Shown: positions 33,610 to 46,161, counted from the first letter of the stretch. The stretch is 64,000 bases of DNA from Prostheceraeus crozeri (GCA_907163375.1 CAJQUW010015620.1:62001-126000), one strand, 5' to 3'. Notes: a model not told the origin generated them from the sequence alone. Numbers and translations: made by a program.

Positions 33610-36105
33610 TTATTTAGCCAGCCCTCTCACAATGATTCACCTGCCAACTTGCCAACTGTTAAAACTCCGCAAAGCTCTATCAACAAGCTACGCTTATCAC
33701 AAATCTTCATTTATTGTAAACATTGTTAGCAATAGTTTCTTACCAATTATCAAATCGAATATTTTTTGTTGTGAAGTTGGGAACTTTGATGTCACTGTTA
33801 TTGTCATATACCATCCATACTGGGGCAAAGTAACTGCTCATTCTACAGTGTTACAGTATATTCAAAACTTGCTGGACAAGTGTCAATCGAAATATATTAT
33901 TATAACTGGTGACGTGAATGACTTGACTGTGCATTAAAGAGTTCTTTGTGTTGAATAATTTCCAACAACTTTAAAATTTGCAACTAGAGGTGATAACATT
34001 CTCGATATCATAGCATCGAATCAACCAACTAACTTTGATCTCCCTCGCTGTGTTGCCCCTTTGGGTCGCTCCGATCACAAGGGTATTTTTATTGATAAAG
34101 CTAAATCTAAGAATGTCACAACCACTTCTGTAAAAGTTCGTGTATTCACGCCTTCATCCTATGCAGCATGTATGAGGTATCTTTCATGTGTTGATTGGTA
34201 TGATTGCTGTTTATATATTAATGATGTGAATATGATTGTTGAAGATTTTCAGGACTTTCTTCGCTTTGTTTATGATACATATTCATGTGAGAAGACTGTT
34301 CGTATGAGAAACTCCGATCCTCCGTGGTTAACTGCTTCACTTAAGGTACTTTCGGATTCAAGAGACAAAGCTCTTTCCCATGGAAACCTTGTGAATTACA
34401 AGATTCTCAAAGAAAAATATTTGTTTGCGGTTGAGAAGGCTAAAATAGAATATCTTCACAAGTTAGGTTCCGATAAGTGGAAAATCATCAACGCACAAAT
34501 CAAAGACAAGAATAAAAGGTCTACTTTGGATGAATCCTCTGTTCAAAAATTGAATGACAAATTCCAGTCTGTTTTCTCTGCATCTGAATAGCACAGTTTT
34601 TGTGATAAGCGCTCAATTGATGTTCCTGATTTCTCCCCCATTACTGAAACGGAAATAGCCCTCATGATCAGAAAGTGTAAGTCTAATTCAATTGGTCCTG
34701 ATAACATTCCCGGTTTTTTCTACCGTTCTTGTGCTGATGTTTTAGTCGCTCCTTTAACTGTGATTTACAATCTATGCTTGAAGTCTGGTGTCTTTCCTGA
34801 TTGTTAGAAGACCGCTAATATCAGTCCCCTTCCCAAAGGTTCAAGTGACCACCGTCCCATCTCCATCTTACCATTTCTGAGTAAGTTACTGGAGAGGCTT
34901 GTTCGCGATCGCATCTTCCTTCCCTCTCTTAGTCATCAAATGGATACACGTCAGTTTGGTTTTGCTTGTAGTGGATATGGAGGTTGTACCAACGCATTGT
35001 TAGCAATTCGTCTTGCAGTCTTGCAACACATCACTGATGATACTTCAAACTACTCCCGTCTTCTTACCGTTGACTTTCAGAAGGCGTTCGATCTAGTGAG
35101 CCATGCTAATCTATTGAATTCTTTAGTTGAGAACTTTGAATGTAATCCTTTCTGCATTAAAATCCTCCGGAGTTTTTTGGACAACCGCTTTCAGCGGGTC
35201 AGTGTTCATAATTGTGCTGCCTCTTGGAAAAAAAGTGACTAGTGGTGTCCCGCAAGGATTAATATTAGGGCCACTCCTTTTTATCGCCTTAATTGATGAT
35301 ATGCCAAAGTTTCAGAACACCAGACTTATTGCCTACGCCGATGATGTAACACTTATCCATCAAGCCTCCGACAGAGCTATTGACAATTTCCAGCAATCTG
35401 TTGATGAGTTTGTTGATTGGACTAACAAGAAACAACTAGTGATTAATACGAGCAAAACTAAATGCATGACGATCTCCAGAAAGAATAATCTTAGCAATCA
35501 TCCTTCTCCAATCTCTATCAATGGCACTTCTATTGAAGATGTGAAAGAAGTTAAGATTCTGGGGGTTTATTTCACTCATGACCTTAAATGGACTAGACAA
35601 TCTCATGAATTGTATAAGAAATGTTGTCGAGCCATGTCTGTGGTCAGACGTCTGAAATATAATGGCAATCATGGATCTGTTGTGTGGAAGGCATATGTTG
35701 GTCTGGTTTACTGCCACTTGGTGTTTTGTTGGCCTGTGATATGAACAAGTGTGATTTTCAAAAATTTGTTCAGTTAGATCGTGTGGCCATGAGGTGGGCA
35801 CAGCCTTGCCATTTTCCCAGCTTATAGTGTAGACTTGATAAATGCTGTATCAAACTTGCCAGGAAAATTGCATGTGATTCAAGAAACCATCCTTTGGCGG
35901 ATTTTTTTCAGATCTGCGATAATACCTGTAATGTTAGAAAGTCTAGAGTTTTGCGTCCTTTTGATAGGCGTCTTGTTATGTACAACAAATCATTTGTAAA
36001 ATTCTCATCACACACTGACTGCAATTACGTGAATGTTCAGTTTTGTCATATGTCAACACCGCTCTTTTGTATTGATCAATAAAGTATTATCTATCTATCA
36101 CCTTG
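33610..36105 (+). mobile_element. CR1-like LINE, 5'-truncated
   Basis: Endonuclease remains (IITGDVNDL, then LGRSDHKGIF, the SDH motif) are followed by reverse transcriptase blocks: IGPDNIPGFFYRSC, RPISILPFLSKLLERLV, LLTVDFQKAFDLVSH (motif A), GVPQGLILGPLLF (motif B), IAYADDVTLIHQ (motif C) and KILGVYFTHDLKW. The C-terminus ends near 36080 (STPLFCIDQ). The 3' end is AATAAAGTATTATCTATCTATC, a short ATCT microsatellite tail. At least three frame breaks and stops exist (near 33937, 34590, 34808 and 35240), so it is inactive. It starts just right of the Harbinger end. The N-terminal part of the endonuclease is missing. Confidence 0.8.
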
Positions 36106-36262
36106 GGCACTTATTTCAGTAATTTCAGATGATTAATAATATGAGAAGCTTGCCAGAGATCAATCATCTTAATAGTTAAGATTCGATTTCCGGATAAAAA
36201 GTTCTGCGTCCACCATCTGGTTGTCGGCGCCTTTTCTGCTTCGCTGAGGTCTTCTTCTTATA

Positions 36263-37648
36263 CTCAGTGACAAAAAGAATGACACAAGTCCTGATATGAA
36301 TACTTATGACTTAAACTTGGTTTTACTGTACGTTTGTTTGTTGTTTGTAAAAGGAGAACTCGAATGCTTTACCCAAAACATTTAATTTGATACTCATGAT
36401 TTTATCAGCTTAAGTTAGAAACGGGTGTGACCACCGCGAGCATCCAAACAGGAATCGATGCGTGAGGGCATCGATGAGCACAGTCGCTGGATGAATACCA
36501 GGTCTAAGAGGTTCCACTGCTCAATCAGTCTGTCGGCCAACATCTTCAAAGACAGTGGTGGGTGGTTGTACCTCTCCCTCACTCTGCGACCAAGTTCATC
36601 CCAGCAGTGCTCGATGGGGGAGAGGTCGGGAGAACCTGAGAGCCATTCCAAGGTTGGGATTCCACTGCTTGCTATCCTGTTAGAGACCACTGAAGCGCGA
36701 TGGGGCCTTGCGTTGTCATCCTGAAAAATCAATTGATTCGATGTCACTGCTGGAACCGTCACGATCTCGTCGGCATATTGCTGTCCTGTCAATGTTCCTT
36801 TCACTACGGTTACTGGTGTTTTTCCATTGTGCCAGATACCGGCCCAAACCATGATACTACCGCCGCTGTACCGGTCGTGTTCTTTGACGCAACATGGAGC
36901 AAATCGTTCACTTGGCAAGCGATGAACACGGATCCGACCATCGTTGAAATCGAGAGTAAACCTCGATTCATCAGTCCAGAGCACACGTTCCCACTGACTG
37001 TCACTCCACGACTGATGACCTTGACACCACGTCACTCGTCTCCTTCGATGTTCCAGGCTCAGCGGAATTCTCACAGCGGGTCGTCGAGACTGTATATCAG
37101 CTTCTCGCAATCTTCGATATGCAGTTCGAACGCTACAGGCAACGTTCCCAGCAACCTTCCAGTACACAATTAGCTTCGGGACGGACACAAATCTGTTTCT
37201 TTTAGCAGCTAAAACTAAGCGTGCATCTGTCCGCTTGGATGATACCCTTGGTCTTCCTGATCCGTTCTTCTTTTCCACATTTCCTTCTGCTTTCCAACGA
37301 CACCACCACCTCCATACAACGACCCTTGAAATTTTCAATTCTTTCGCAACAGTTGTAGAACTTTGCCCACAACGCATCATCCCAATTGCCATTCCTCTGG
37401 TAAAGTTATCGTGCGCCATTTCATAAGTCAAATGTGGTCAGCAGTAGGTGGTGATTCTGTTCAACTTCTAGCTGTTACTGTGATCAATATCAAATTTTGA
37501 AATTTGATGGTCCTATATCATTTCCCTTATCATATGGAGTTCAATGGTGATACATAGAAAGCGAGATATCATCTCAAACCATAGAAAAAAATGAAACAAA
37601 CTTCCATTCAAGTCAATGATAGTTGGTTTCATTATTTATGTCAGTGAG
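36263..37648 (-). mobile_element. Tc1-like transposon, near intact
   Basis: The left end CTCAGTGACAAAAAGAATGA and the right end (reverse complement CTCACTGACATAAATAATGA) form ~24-bp inverted repeats with about 20 matches. TA flanks both ends (36261-36262 and 37649-37650). The 1386-bp length and a single uninterrupted transposase gene are typical of Tc1 elements. It landed ~160 bp downstream of the CR1-like LINE. Confidence 0.9.
36415..37431 (-). CDS. Tc1-like DD34E transposase
   Basis: A complete 338-codon frame, the normal Tc1 length. The N-terminal half holds two helix-turn-helix units (around 13-60 and 65-115) with the GRPR linker (GSGRPRVS) between them. The catalytic domain has WTDES (D154), QDDNARPH (D239) and SPDLSPIEHCWDEL (E274), with 34 residues between the last two acids, i.e. 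DD34E. No stops or shifts are seen, so it could encode a functional enzyme and the insertion is likely recent. The start could be the first ATG or ATG at codon 5 (MAHDNFT). Confidence 0.93.
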   Translation of the reverse strand: MTYEMAHDNFTRGMAIGMMRCGQSSTTVAKELKISRVVVWRWWCRWKAEGNVEKKNGSGRPRVSSKRTDARLVLAAKRNRFVSVPKLIVYWKVAGNVACSVRTAYRRLREADIQSRRPAVRIPLSLEHRRRRVTWCQGHQSWSDSQWERVLWTDESRFTLDFNDGRIRVHRLPSERFAPCCVKEHDRYSGGSIMVWAGIWHNGKTPVTVVKGTLTGQQYADEIVTVPAVTSNQLIFQDDNARPHRASVVSNRIASSGIPTLEWLSGSPDLSPIEHCWDELGRRVRERYNHPPLSLKMLADRLIEQWNLLDLVFIQRLCSSMPSRIDSCLDARGGHTRF

Positions 37649-37650
37649 TA

Positions 37651-38046
37651 GTTACCGTTCTTCAGACATCCAAGTTCGGTCGCTTTCTTGAAATTCTTGA
37701 AATCGATCTAGATCGGTAGCATCAAGCAAACACACTGCATTTTGCGTAATGTCACCCTGAATGGTGCGAGTTATTGTCGGTCCGAATTGTCTCGTCATTC
37801 ATTATTCGCCTGAAGATGGATCAGGTCTCCGTAACATGTCGCGCATTGTAATCGACTTGATTTGGCAAATTGTTCTTCTATCTAATGTTTTTTGATTAAA
37901 TTCATTATTCGTCATCATCATACGAAGTCAGATGTAGCTTTTTGCCATATTCTTTACAGGTCAAATCTATAACATTTTGCTGAATGAATATAATGTTTTT
38001 CCACATTGCGATTGATTAGAGTAGTTAAAAACACATTGAGGGGTTC
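37651..38046. other. No gene recognised
   Basis: Short spacer between the Tc1 element and the TTAA element, with no recognised content. Confidence 0.5.
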
Positions 38047-38050
38047 TTAA

Positions 38051-39469
38051 AGGTGTACTGCGGGCAAAATTCGTGTGTGATTTTATTGTCTTAAAAGCAA
38101 GTTTGTACATCAGCTGTCACTTCTATCCGTGTCCGACACTGCAACGATTTGCTTTCCGAGATATCCGATTGTCTAATCCTCGTGAATGCGAGCATCCGAA
38201 TGCGGGTGCTCTTATTTTTAATAAATTTGGCTTGTAATTTTGTAGAAATGATAAATAAGACTATTCACTTGATTAGCAATGATTCTTCGTGCTGTAATCC
38301 TCAAAGCAATTTTTGCCATGCCGTTCGGATTGATAAAACAATCACTTGTATTACGTATTCGCTTTTATGTACATGTAGAATATAATGCTGTGCAAAAAAT
38401 TTCTAGCTATATACTGTATTACACATTCTTAAAAAGCTAATACACAAAAAATGATCAATTTCGAGTAAATTCAATATTATAGTTGACTTTGCCCTGGCGC
38501 ATGCTTCTCCTTCAATCGACCTGTAACTTTCTGCATTTTTCCTATATACGGGTTTGTTGATACGTTAACAAGGATACTGTACTTTTTGCGAGTACGACTA
38601 TCACTCATATAATTAACGTTGAGGTAGGGGTCACTATCATAGCGAGCAAAAACTGTTAAAGCTGTTAGTCTTTTTTGTAGAGACACCGTTCTTTGACATA
38701 TTTAAGACTGTTCGAAACGTTATTATTTTTGACAAATGACGGAACCCAGGTCGTCTCTTCTGTTTGACTAGAAAGGAAACATTGGAACATGTAACGTTAA
38801 TGAAATGGCACAATCTGCTGACATAACACCGTAACAATCGAACAATGAGCAGCCAGTTCAACATCAAACACGCCAAATTGTGCGAAGTTTCAGTGACTGT
38901 TAGCAACGGGATCACACAGCGAAGAGATATGGTATATGTAAAGTTCTACAGAGGAGTTTGTGAACGCTTTCTCGTGCGCCTGCCAACTTTTTTTAATAAT
39001 GATCGGAGGGCTAAACATTATCGAGAAAACTTTTGCGCAATGATCTGAATTCTTCGAATCTGAAGGAATCGTTGCGATCGGAGCATTTTGAAGGAATTCA
39101 AAGCAATCCGCAAGTGGCGCACGACTATTCTCCCTATCTCAGCAAGGTATTGGAAATTTCTTTTTGCCTACTTAGTAAGTTCATGCAAGTGCCATCGTTT
39201 TGAATCAGTTTGCACTTCTAGCAAAGTGATACGCTCAAACAATTTAATTCTGTGGACTGAGACGACTGAGACCTCAGTACTGCAGCCAGCGCTGTGTGTG
39301 GCTGCCGTCCCTTACTGTCACCGTATCACAGCTGACGTCATCACTGAGTGTTGTTCGACGCGTAGCGAGAGAACTGCGCCTCGAGTTGCAAATCGACGGC
39401 GCTAAATCAACTTAACTGATGCTCTAGTATCGATGCGGACCAACTGAAAAAATTGACCGGAGTACACCT
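38051..39469. mobile_element. TTAA-target DNA element (Kolobok-like)
   Basis: TTAA flanks both ends (38047-38050 and 39470-39473). The ends are the inverted pair AGGTGTACTGCGGGCAA / AGGTGTACTCCGGTCAA. TTAA targets with ends starting AG are typical of the Kolobok superfamily and its MITEs. The inside (~1.4 kb) has short frames (38845-39048, 39088-39405) without recognisable transposase motifs, so it is called non-autonomous. Confidence 0.65.
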
Positions 39470-39473
39470 TTAA

Positions 39474-41351
39474 ATCATATGAAAGAGGAAAAGATGCACA
39501 TTTTTTATTACACATTTGCAACCGCACGCATGTCATCTAATGCACGTTGTTTGAGCATATTTACTATTTTGACATTATTTATAGAATATTATTTTTATAT
39601 GAAATGACCGGATAGTACAGACTACTAACGAGTACAGGACAAGGAGGAGCGAAGACTAGTACAGATCAGAGATAGACAAATTTTCGGAAATCGAAAAAAT
39701 GACTTCGAGAAAAAAATTGACTTTACCACCTAATTCATTCCTGTTTTCCTTTCACTATTTTCATCACTTATCACTGAAACCTTTGTCATGTCTTCATACA
39801 ATTCTGCAATTCTACCAAACGAAACTCTGGCGTGGTGATTATTCACCAACATATTTACTTTACTCAAAAAAGCATTCACGGGATATGACTTCGAATGATT
39901 TGACATGCAATCTACTGCACCTTTTATATTCACACACAAAACTAGTTGGTTTGTTTAAGTGCACGTGATTTGTCTTGAAATTCATTTCTTGAATATTTGA
40001 TAATATTCTTATTCTCTTTCCTTTTATGTGCTTTATGTGCATTATCATAAATTCTCTTGCTTCCTCTGAAAAACAATAGAATATATTTCATTACTGCAGT
40101 TGAAATACCTTCACGAAGCCACAATGATAAAAATTACGAAGATGTAATTTTACAATGATACGAAATATAGTACTTCGACAATGCTACAACATTATAAAAC
40201 ATGGAAAAGCAAGATTTATCAACACATCAAAAGATTGAAAATTGAAGTTCAGTGCTGATTTATGGATATTCCTCTGCACATTATAAATTGAGTGATAACG
40301 GAGGATTTTTTCATCGAACAAGGATTTAGCATTAGTCAATTCAATCTCGAGCTCAGCATTTCCTAATACCGAGATCTCGAGGTTACAAGTACGCCTACAT
40401 CAGATTTATATCAATTACTCAGAAAGTGCAATTAATCACACACAATTGCCAGTTGATGTAGGTCCCAACAGAAGTCAAATTATAGGCCTAATTGTAATTA
40501 CGTAGTTAGTCCTATTTGCAATTGAAATGATAATTATAACGGATTTCATTTGGTATTCATTAATACGACTTAGTACACATATGAGCCGAACAATATCCAC
40601 GCAGATGGGAATTGCTTCCTATCATAACACAGTCACCTGAGCTCCCAGGCCAGCATAATAAATGTTACCAAAGTGCTAATTTGTTCACATGGGTATCAGG
40701 TTATCATCAATCCTTTTCTGCTAAAATCAAACAAACAATCAAGAACACGTCAATTCGAATAGCGCCACACTTCGATTTTACGACTGACACTCAAGTAGTA
40801 TGACCACGTAAAAACGTTTAGAGCATCGCGTTCGTGTCGCATAATCGGCGCAAGAATATGATTGTTCAAAAATGCAACATATGACAGGGACTCAAGAAGT
40901 CTCGTGTCTGACAGTGATCGATTTAATTTCGTAATTGACTTTATTCACAATTGAAGAAACACTTCATTTACGACGAATCAGGATGAACGATCCTTATACG
41001 CGTACATACGATAAGAATGATGATTTCCAAAATGTATTGCTTCATTATCTCAAGTCAAATTAATTGTGTCAATCCAAGTTCTAAATATCCAGCTAGATCA
41101 AGCACAAGTCCAGGAGGTGAATTAAATTACCGGATTTTTCGACAAAAGCTGGGTGAATGGCAGAGCGAAAGTAAGTAGGTTGGAATCTGTCACTTTAGCA
41201 GTGATGTAAAAACAGACCGCTGTTAAAAACAGGACTCTTGCTTCAACTCTATGAAGAAGGGTCTGGACCCAAAATGCCGAGTAAAAACTTATTTTTCCTT
41301 CTACTAAAAGTTTTTACAGAAATTCAAGGGAGTGTGTTTATCGAATACGAG
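39474..41351. other. No gene recognised
   Basis: AT-rich stretch with scattered short open frames. No exons or transposon ends identified. Confidence 0.5.
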
Positions 41352-44039
41352 CAGAGCTGGAAAAATTCCACTGAAATTTTTTAATTCCAATTCCAGAGCA
41401 GAAATTTCAATTCCAATTCCAATTCCAGTCGAAACAGTTCAATTCAATTCCAATTCCAATTCCATAATGAGATTCAATTCCGATAATTGCATGACGCGTA
41501 TATGTTAATGTATCTAAAGTTTCCTCACTTCTATCTAACCCATGTGCCCGTATCCTATCCTCGTTATTCCTGTGTGCCGTTCCCTGCGTCGTTCCTATGT
41601 ACGTTCTCATGTTCATAGTTCATATTTCTTGTGTACATGTACATGTATATATGTAGCCGGTCAGCCTACGCCATTTTCGTTTCGTAAACGAGATATTCAA
41701 CATCTTGTGAAAAAGAGAAAAGAAAATTAACGGTCAGCAAAGAATCAAACGCTGTGAGAGAGAGAGAGAGCATAGAAATTAACAGTACCATAGAAAGTCC
41801 TAGAATGGAAATTGCATGAAAATTATGGCGCACGCCGGGGGACCTAAGTTGGGGCAAAACGCAAATTATGTGTGCTGGTTTCCATGTTTTCTCATTTATA
41901 TTTATCAAGCCAAACTGTGATCTGGATTGCTGCCCCTTGTCCAAAGATCATACACAAAAGCAATAGTGAATGTACAAAATACTGCAGCGACAGGATGACA
42001 AAGAAAGAAATCCTTTAAAACGTTCTGTACGTTCATCATTTTGAAATATCGCTCCTATAATCTATCAAGAGTATTATCAGTCACATATGCAGCTTGCAAT
42101 GTCGATTTACAGAACATACATTGCTCCAGCTTGAAATCAGAGGTCAAGAAATATCAGAGTATTCATTTTACTTGAAAGGGCTCCCCTGTTCACTATATTT
42201 GAACAATTTTCAAAATCTTTACATGCTTTCGAATATCAGCTTCCAAAATATCATCACACTATATCACATGTGTCATTTAATGATTAATTGAAAAGTTCCA
42301 GCGACTACTCACTTATCTGAGAAATTGTTGTCGGTGAAGAAGCTTTAAATGTGTTTATTCGACAAAAGCGCTAGGTTTCTTAACCGTATGAAGGAGAAAT
42401 CATTCTATAATTAGAATTTTTTCTGTTGAATTCTTGAGATATTCTTACAACCAGTGCACCGCCCACTTTCAATTATGACTTTGTGGACCAATTTTTAATT
42501 CGAATTTTGAAAAATAGTTGTTAATGATTGCTGCAAATCGACACAATATACCAACCCAGGGAATAGTAGGCTATACCACATGAAACAATGCCACCATCTC
42601 ACTTAATATCATCTCTATAAAAATCCTGCATTAATTTGCTGCCAACAACTTCCACAACAAACTTGGCAAATAGTTTGACTATGATACAATGTTTTAGATC
42701 GAATCTGATCTACAAACCATAGATTTTTCCATGTGCCATCATTGTACATAGGCAAGATATCAAACTTCTATTCTAGTGTACTATTATCTACTTCTATGAG
42801 AGAGAGAGAGAGAGAGAGATAGAGATGCGAATAAATCTATTAATAAACTGACAGAAGAAAGAAATTCAATGCGCGAATAACGTGATTGTTGATGAAAGAA
42901 AAAACGTCGATAAAAATGATATCATGAAAACTGATTAATGCTAATGTCCATGTTAAAAAAGGAGATTAAAAATTCCGTGATAAGAACGAAATGTGGTCGG
43001 GTCGAAAGCTAACGAGCAGAGATTAAAGGAAACTTTCAATTTTCAAAAGAAAGTGGATTTATCGTCAAGTGTCAAAAATTTGCATTAATTAGAGACGATG
43101 AGAAATTGAAGCAACAACAACTACCAACAACAACACATACGACATCTTCAGTAGCTGTTAGAAGAACTCCGTGCTCTCGCGGTGTAACTTGACTACAGAA
43201 GTAACAACTACAACTGCCTACCAGCGAACAACAACACAGTAGCGTATGCGGCAACACTTACATCAGCGAGCGTGATTGAAGATTGACGGTAAGAGTGACA
43301 CTGATTTTCATGATATTTATGATTTTATTTTGGTATAAGTGAGTCCGATCGAATTGAAGTGAATTCAACATCAAGAAGTGAACTGCATGTTTAAAGTTTT
43401 TCTTTTATCGTTGAGTATCGTATTTGTATAATTATAGTCTTGAAAATTAATATTGTCAATTGTTGCGATTGGAAGTTGAATAAAATTTCATGTCATTGCC
43501 ATTTTAATTGAATCATTAATTATTAGAATAATTTGTTGTGATTTGAACTGACAGGCTGCCCTTCAATGCAGGATTAATTTTCCTCTTTCCAAACCGATTT
43601 TTTTTCGTGTCTACAACAATTAAGTTAATCTCCAATTTTTGTGCTTATCCAATCAATAACTAAATTCAACAATCGTTTAACTTTGATTAATTATCTTACA
43701 TGATAACTAAATAACAGATTAAACAAAGATGATTATCTTTTCATTGTTTTCTTAATTGCTGAATTAACATTGTCCGGGGGCTGTAGGCCCATCAAAGTCA
43801 CAATTAGCACCCTTTATTCAACAATAGAATAAAACTACCTCTGTCGATCTATCTCTCTCTTATCTCTGCGTGCAGTTAACACAACGGCCGAATACTGTGA
43901 TTTCAATTTTTGTACAAATAGATTTATCACAGGTCTATCGAAAAGTGGAATTGAGGTTTATCATGGTCAATTCCAATTCCAATTCCAGTAGATTTAAAAA
44001 TCGTCAATTCCAATTCCAATTCCGACTTTTTCAACTCTG
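41352..44039. mobile_element. hAT-like element with AATTCC-rich ends (candidate)
   Basis: Left end CAGAGCTGGAAAAATTCC and right end (reverse complement CAGAGTTGAAAAAGTCGG) match at 13-14 of the first 18 bases. Just inside each end lies an array of AATTCC units (41390-41485 left; 43968-44030 right, in the same orientation on the plus strand). The flanks share ACGAG but not a clean 8-bp duplication. The CAGAG start suggests hAT. The 2.7-kb interior has no transposase frame and carries a GA microsatellite at ~42798-42821. Confidence 0.45.
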
Positions 44040-44547
44040 AAACGAGTGCCTCAGTGCAGTTTATAATCATGATCCTACCATTTACTGCCATCACTTATTA
44101 AAAACAGACCGAATGAAATAGTTGAGCAATCAAGGAAATTGAACTAGTCAGCTCTTTTTGAATGTTCCTCGTGCACATGGACAGCCTGAGTAACGTTACC
44201 GGGTAAGCCTAATGTCCATACAAATAAGCTCAAATGATAGATGTGGACTAATTCGGTCTACACTAAACGCAACTAGTTATGGGAAATCTAGATTTGATTG
44301 CGAAAAAGTAAATAACAATGAAAAATTAATTCAATAGAACAATTAATGAAATTCAATAAAGCAAGATTTATAATGTATATCAACTCTTTAGCAAAATTAG
44401 TGCTGCATAGAGCTTGCTATCTGAAGCTATCATTTCTTCTACTTCCTTCGTTGATTAATTGAAGTCTATAAAGCATGATGAAGCCCCAATCATCTTGTGA
44501 AGGCAAAAAATCGACGAAGTCATTATCTATGACTATTTATTGTAAAT

Positions 44548-44580
44548 CCCCGAGCGCTTTCGCGGCCTCTTTTCAAGGGG
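44548..44580 (-). ncRNA. Hammerhead-like motif, left arm
   Basis: Minus strand: CCCC, core UUGAAAA, ~8-nt stem II region, GAA, palindromic AGCGCU, C, GGGG. Stem I is CCCC/GGGG. Stem II is poorly formed, so activity is doubtful. Confidence 0.4.
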
Positions 44581-45159
44581 TGTACGGCCGTAGCGATAAC
44601 ATAGCGATACAACAGACAGTAAATAAAGCTCTCATCAGAACATGCAATGGTGTGGACAATAGAAATGACGTCATAGTGTACAAATACCAGAAGGACAGCC
44701 CTAGAAGAAATAGCAAAACATAGTCTTCACAGCAAGTAGTAAGACAGAAAGCAAATTATTTACAAGGAAAAAGTAATAATGGAAAAATAATAAAGCGAGA
44801 AAAGTACAAATAAAATCACCAAGGTAGTCTCAAAGAATACTTCAGTTCCTTCTGGATTTCGTATTTCCGTCCTCCTCTGTGTGTCCAGAAGGAACTGAAG
44901 TATTCTTTGAGACTACCTTGGTGATTTTATTTGTACTTTTCTCGCTTTATTATTTTTCCATTATTACTTTTTCCTTGTAAATAATTTGCTTTCTGTCTTA
45001 CTACTTGCTGTGAAGACTATGTTTTGCTATTTCTTCTAGGGCTGTCCTTCTGGTATTTGTACACTATGACGTCATTTCTATTGTCCACACCATTGCATGT
45101 TCTGATGAGAGCTTTATTTACTGTCTGTTGTATCGCTATGTTATCGCTACGGCCGTACA

Positions 45160-45192
45160 CCCCTTGAAAAGAAGCCGCGAAAGCGCTCGGGG
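45160..45192 (+). ncRNA. Hammerhead-like motif, right arm
   Basis: Mirror copy of the motif at 44548-44580: CCCC, UUGAAAA (45164-45170), GAAGCCGC, GAA (45179-45181), AGCGCU, C (45188), GGGG. It points outward, as does the left-arm copy. Confidence 0.4.
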
Positions 45193-45256
45193 ATTTACAA
45201 TGAATAGTCATTAATAATGACTTCGTCGATTTTTTGCTTTCACATGAAGTCTATAA

Positions 45257-45990
45257 TCCTGCAACGGTGAAAACGTCATAGTTGATTGCCTTGCGCGGGA
45301 TATTCTATGTCAAAGAGGATATGGAAAATACACTCCCAAATTTTTTTGGGTTCAAGTTAAAAGAAATTGGCTTCAGTGCCTTAAAAAGCATGGTGAAGGC
45401 AACCACGCAAATATTATTAGCCAATTGCGCAAAAGCTCTATGAATTAACGCAAATATGATGAGAAGTCCGTACTCTCGATGACATGATTCATCAACTTTC
45501 ATAAAGCGCACCATCTGCTCTTTTTAAACATTAAATTCTCTATGTTAATGCCGAAATATTTTTTCTGTTCTCATTTTGGTGCACACTTGCCTGTACAAAC
45601 GCAATTTATTAATGAACACACTGCGATTACATGTAAATAATGGAATGTAAAACATTAGACATTACAGTGTTATGAAGGTTTCCAACAGACAAGCACATAA
45701 ATCTTACCTCACTCCAGAAAGGGTTATTTGCTGAAATAAACTCATTTAAATATATATTCTATAATAAATCGTATTATCTTGCGCAATATCTGGCTGGAAA
45801 ATACGGTCGCATATTTCAAATTTCATTGGCTGCATCACAATGCGTCATACCCACATCAACAAGTGTAGCGAGGACATCATAAAAGTACTTTATTGAATGA
45901 AAATCGATTAATGAGAGACTGCTGTTCAAGAAGCACAGATTTGCGAATTCAACTTTGTACAATGAATGCGGTTAAAGCAACCAAGTTGTA
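45257..45990. other. No gene recognised
   Basis: Spacer between two fold-back structures, with no recognised content. Confidence 0.5.
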
Positions 45991-46161
45991 AAGTATGGGA
46001 AAGCCATGTAAAGTTGTTATATTATTATCAAACAATTCACTTCAATATATTTCGACTGTAAAATCCAGAGTGAGATCCATCATCATATAATAGCCGAAAT
46101 ATATTTAATTGAATTGTTTAATAATAATAATACAACAACTTTACTTGGCTTTTCCAAACTT
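45991..46161. repeat. Imperfect fold-back, ~65-bp arms
   Basis: The left arm from AAGTATGGGAAAGCC through AAAGTTGTTATATTATTAT to AATATATTTCG is mirrored by CGAAATATAT... to AACAACTTTAC and GGCTTTTCCAAACTT. Several mismatches and length differences show it is older than fold-backs 1-3. No flanking duplication was found. Confidence 0.75.

Larger units (their letters stand above)
44460..45256. mobile_element. Fold-back insertion 2 (360-bp arms)
   Basis: TGAAGTCTATAA occurs at 44460-44471 and 45245-45256 (12-bp target duplication). Inside are a 24-base single-copy tail (44472-44495), a left arm 44496-44855, a 29-base loop 44856-44884 and a right arm 44885-45244 that abuts the duplication. The arms are both 360 bases and almost identical, so the insertion is young or kept similar by conversion. 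A transcript through it would fold into a ~360-bp hairpin. Open frames in each arm (44475-44723 and 45017-45211) are mirror images and are not called as genes. Confidence 0.9.

Noticed and set aside
44475-45211. Mirror-image 82- and 64-codon frames in fold-back 2
   Set aside because: They are the same palindromic sequence read on opposite strands, with no known motif; best explained by the non-coding arms.
45991-46161. Fourth member of the fold-back insertion class
   Set aside because: It is an inverted repeat, but no flanking duplication or one-sided tail could be found; listed only as a repeat.
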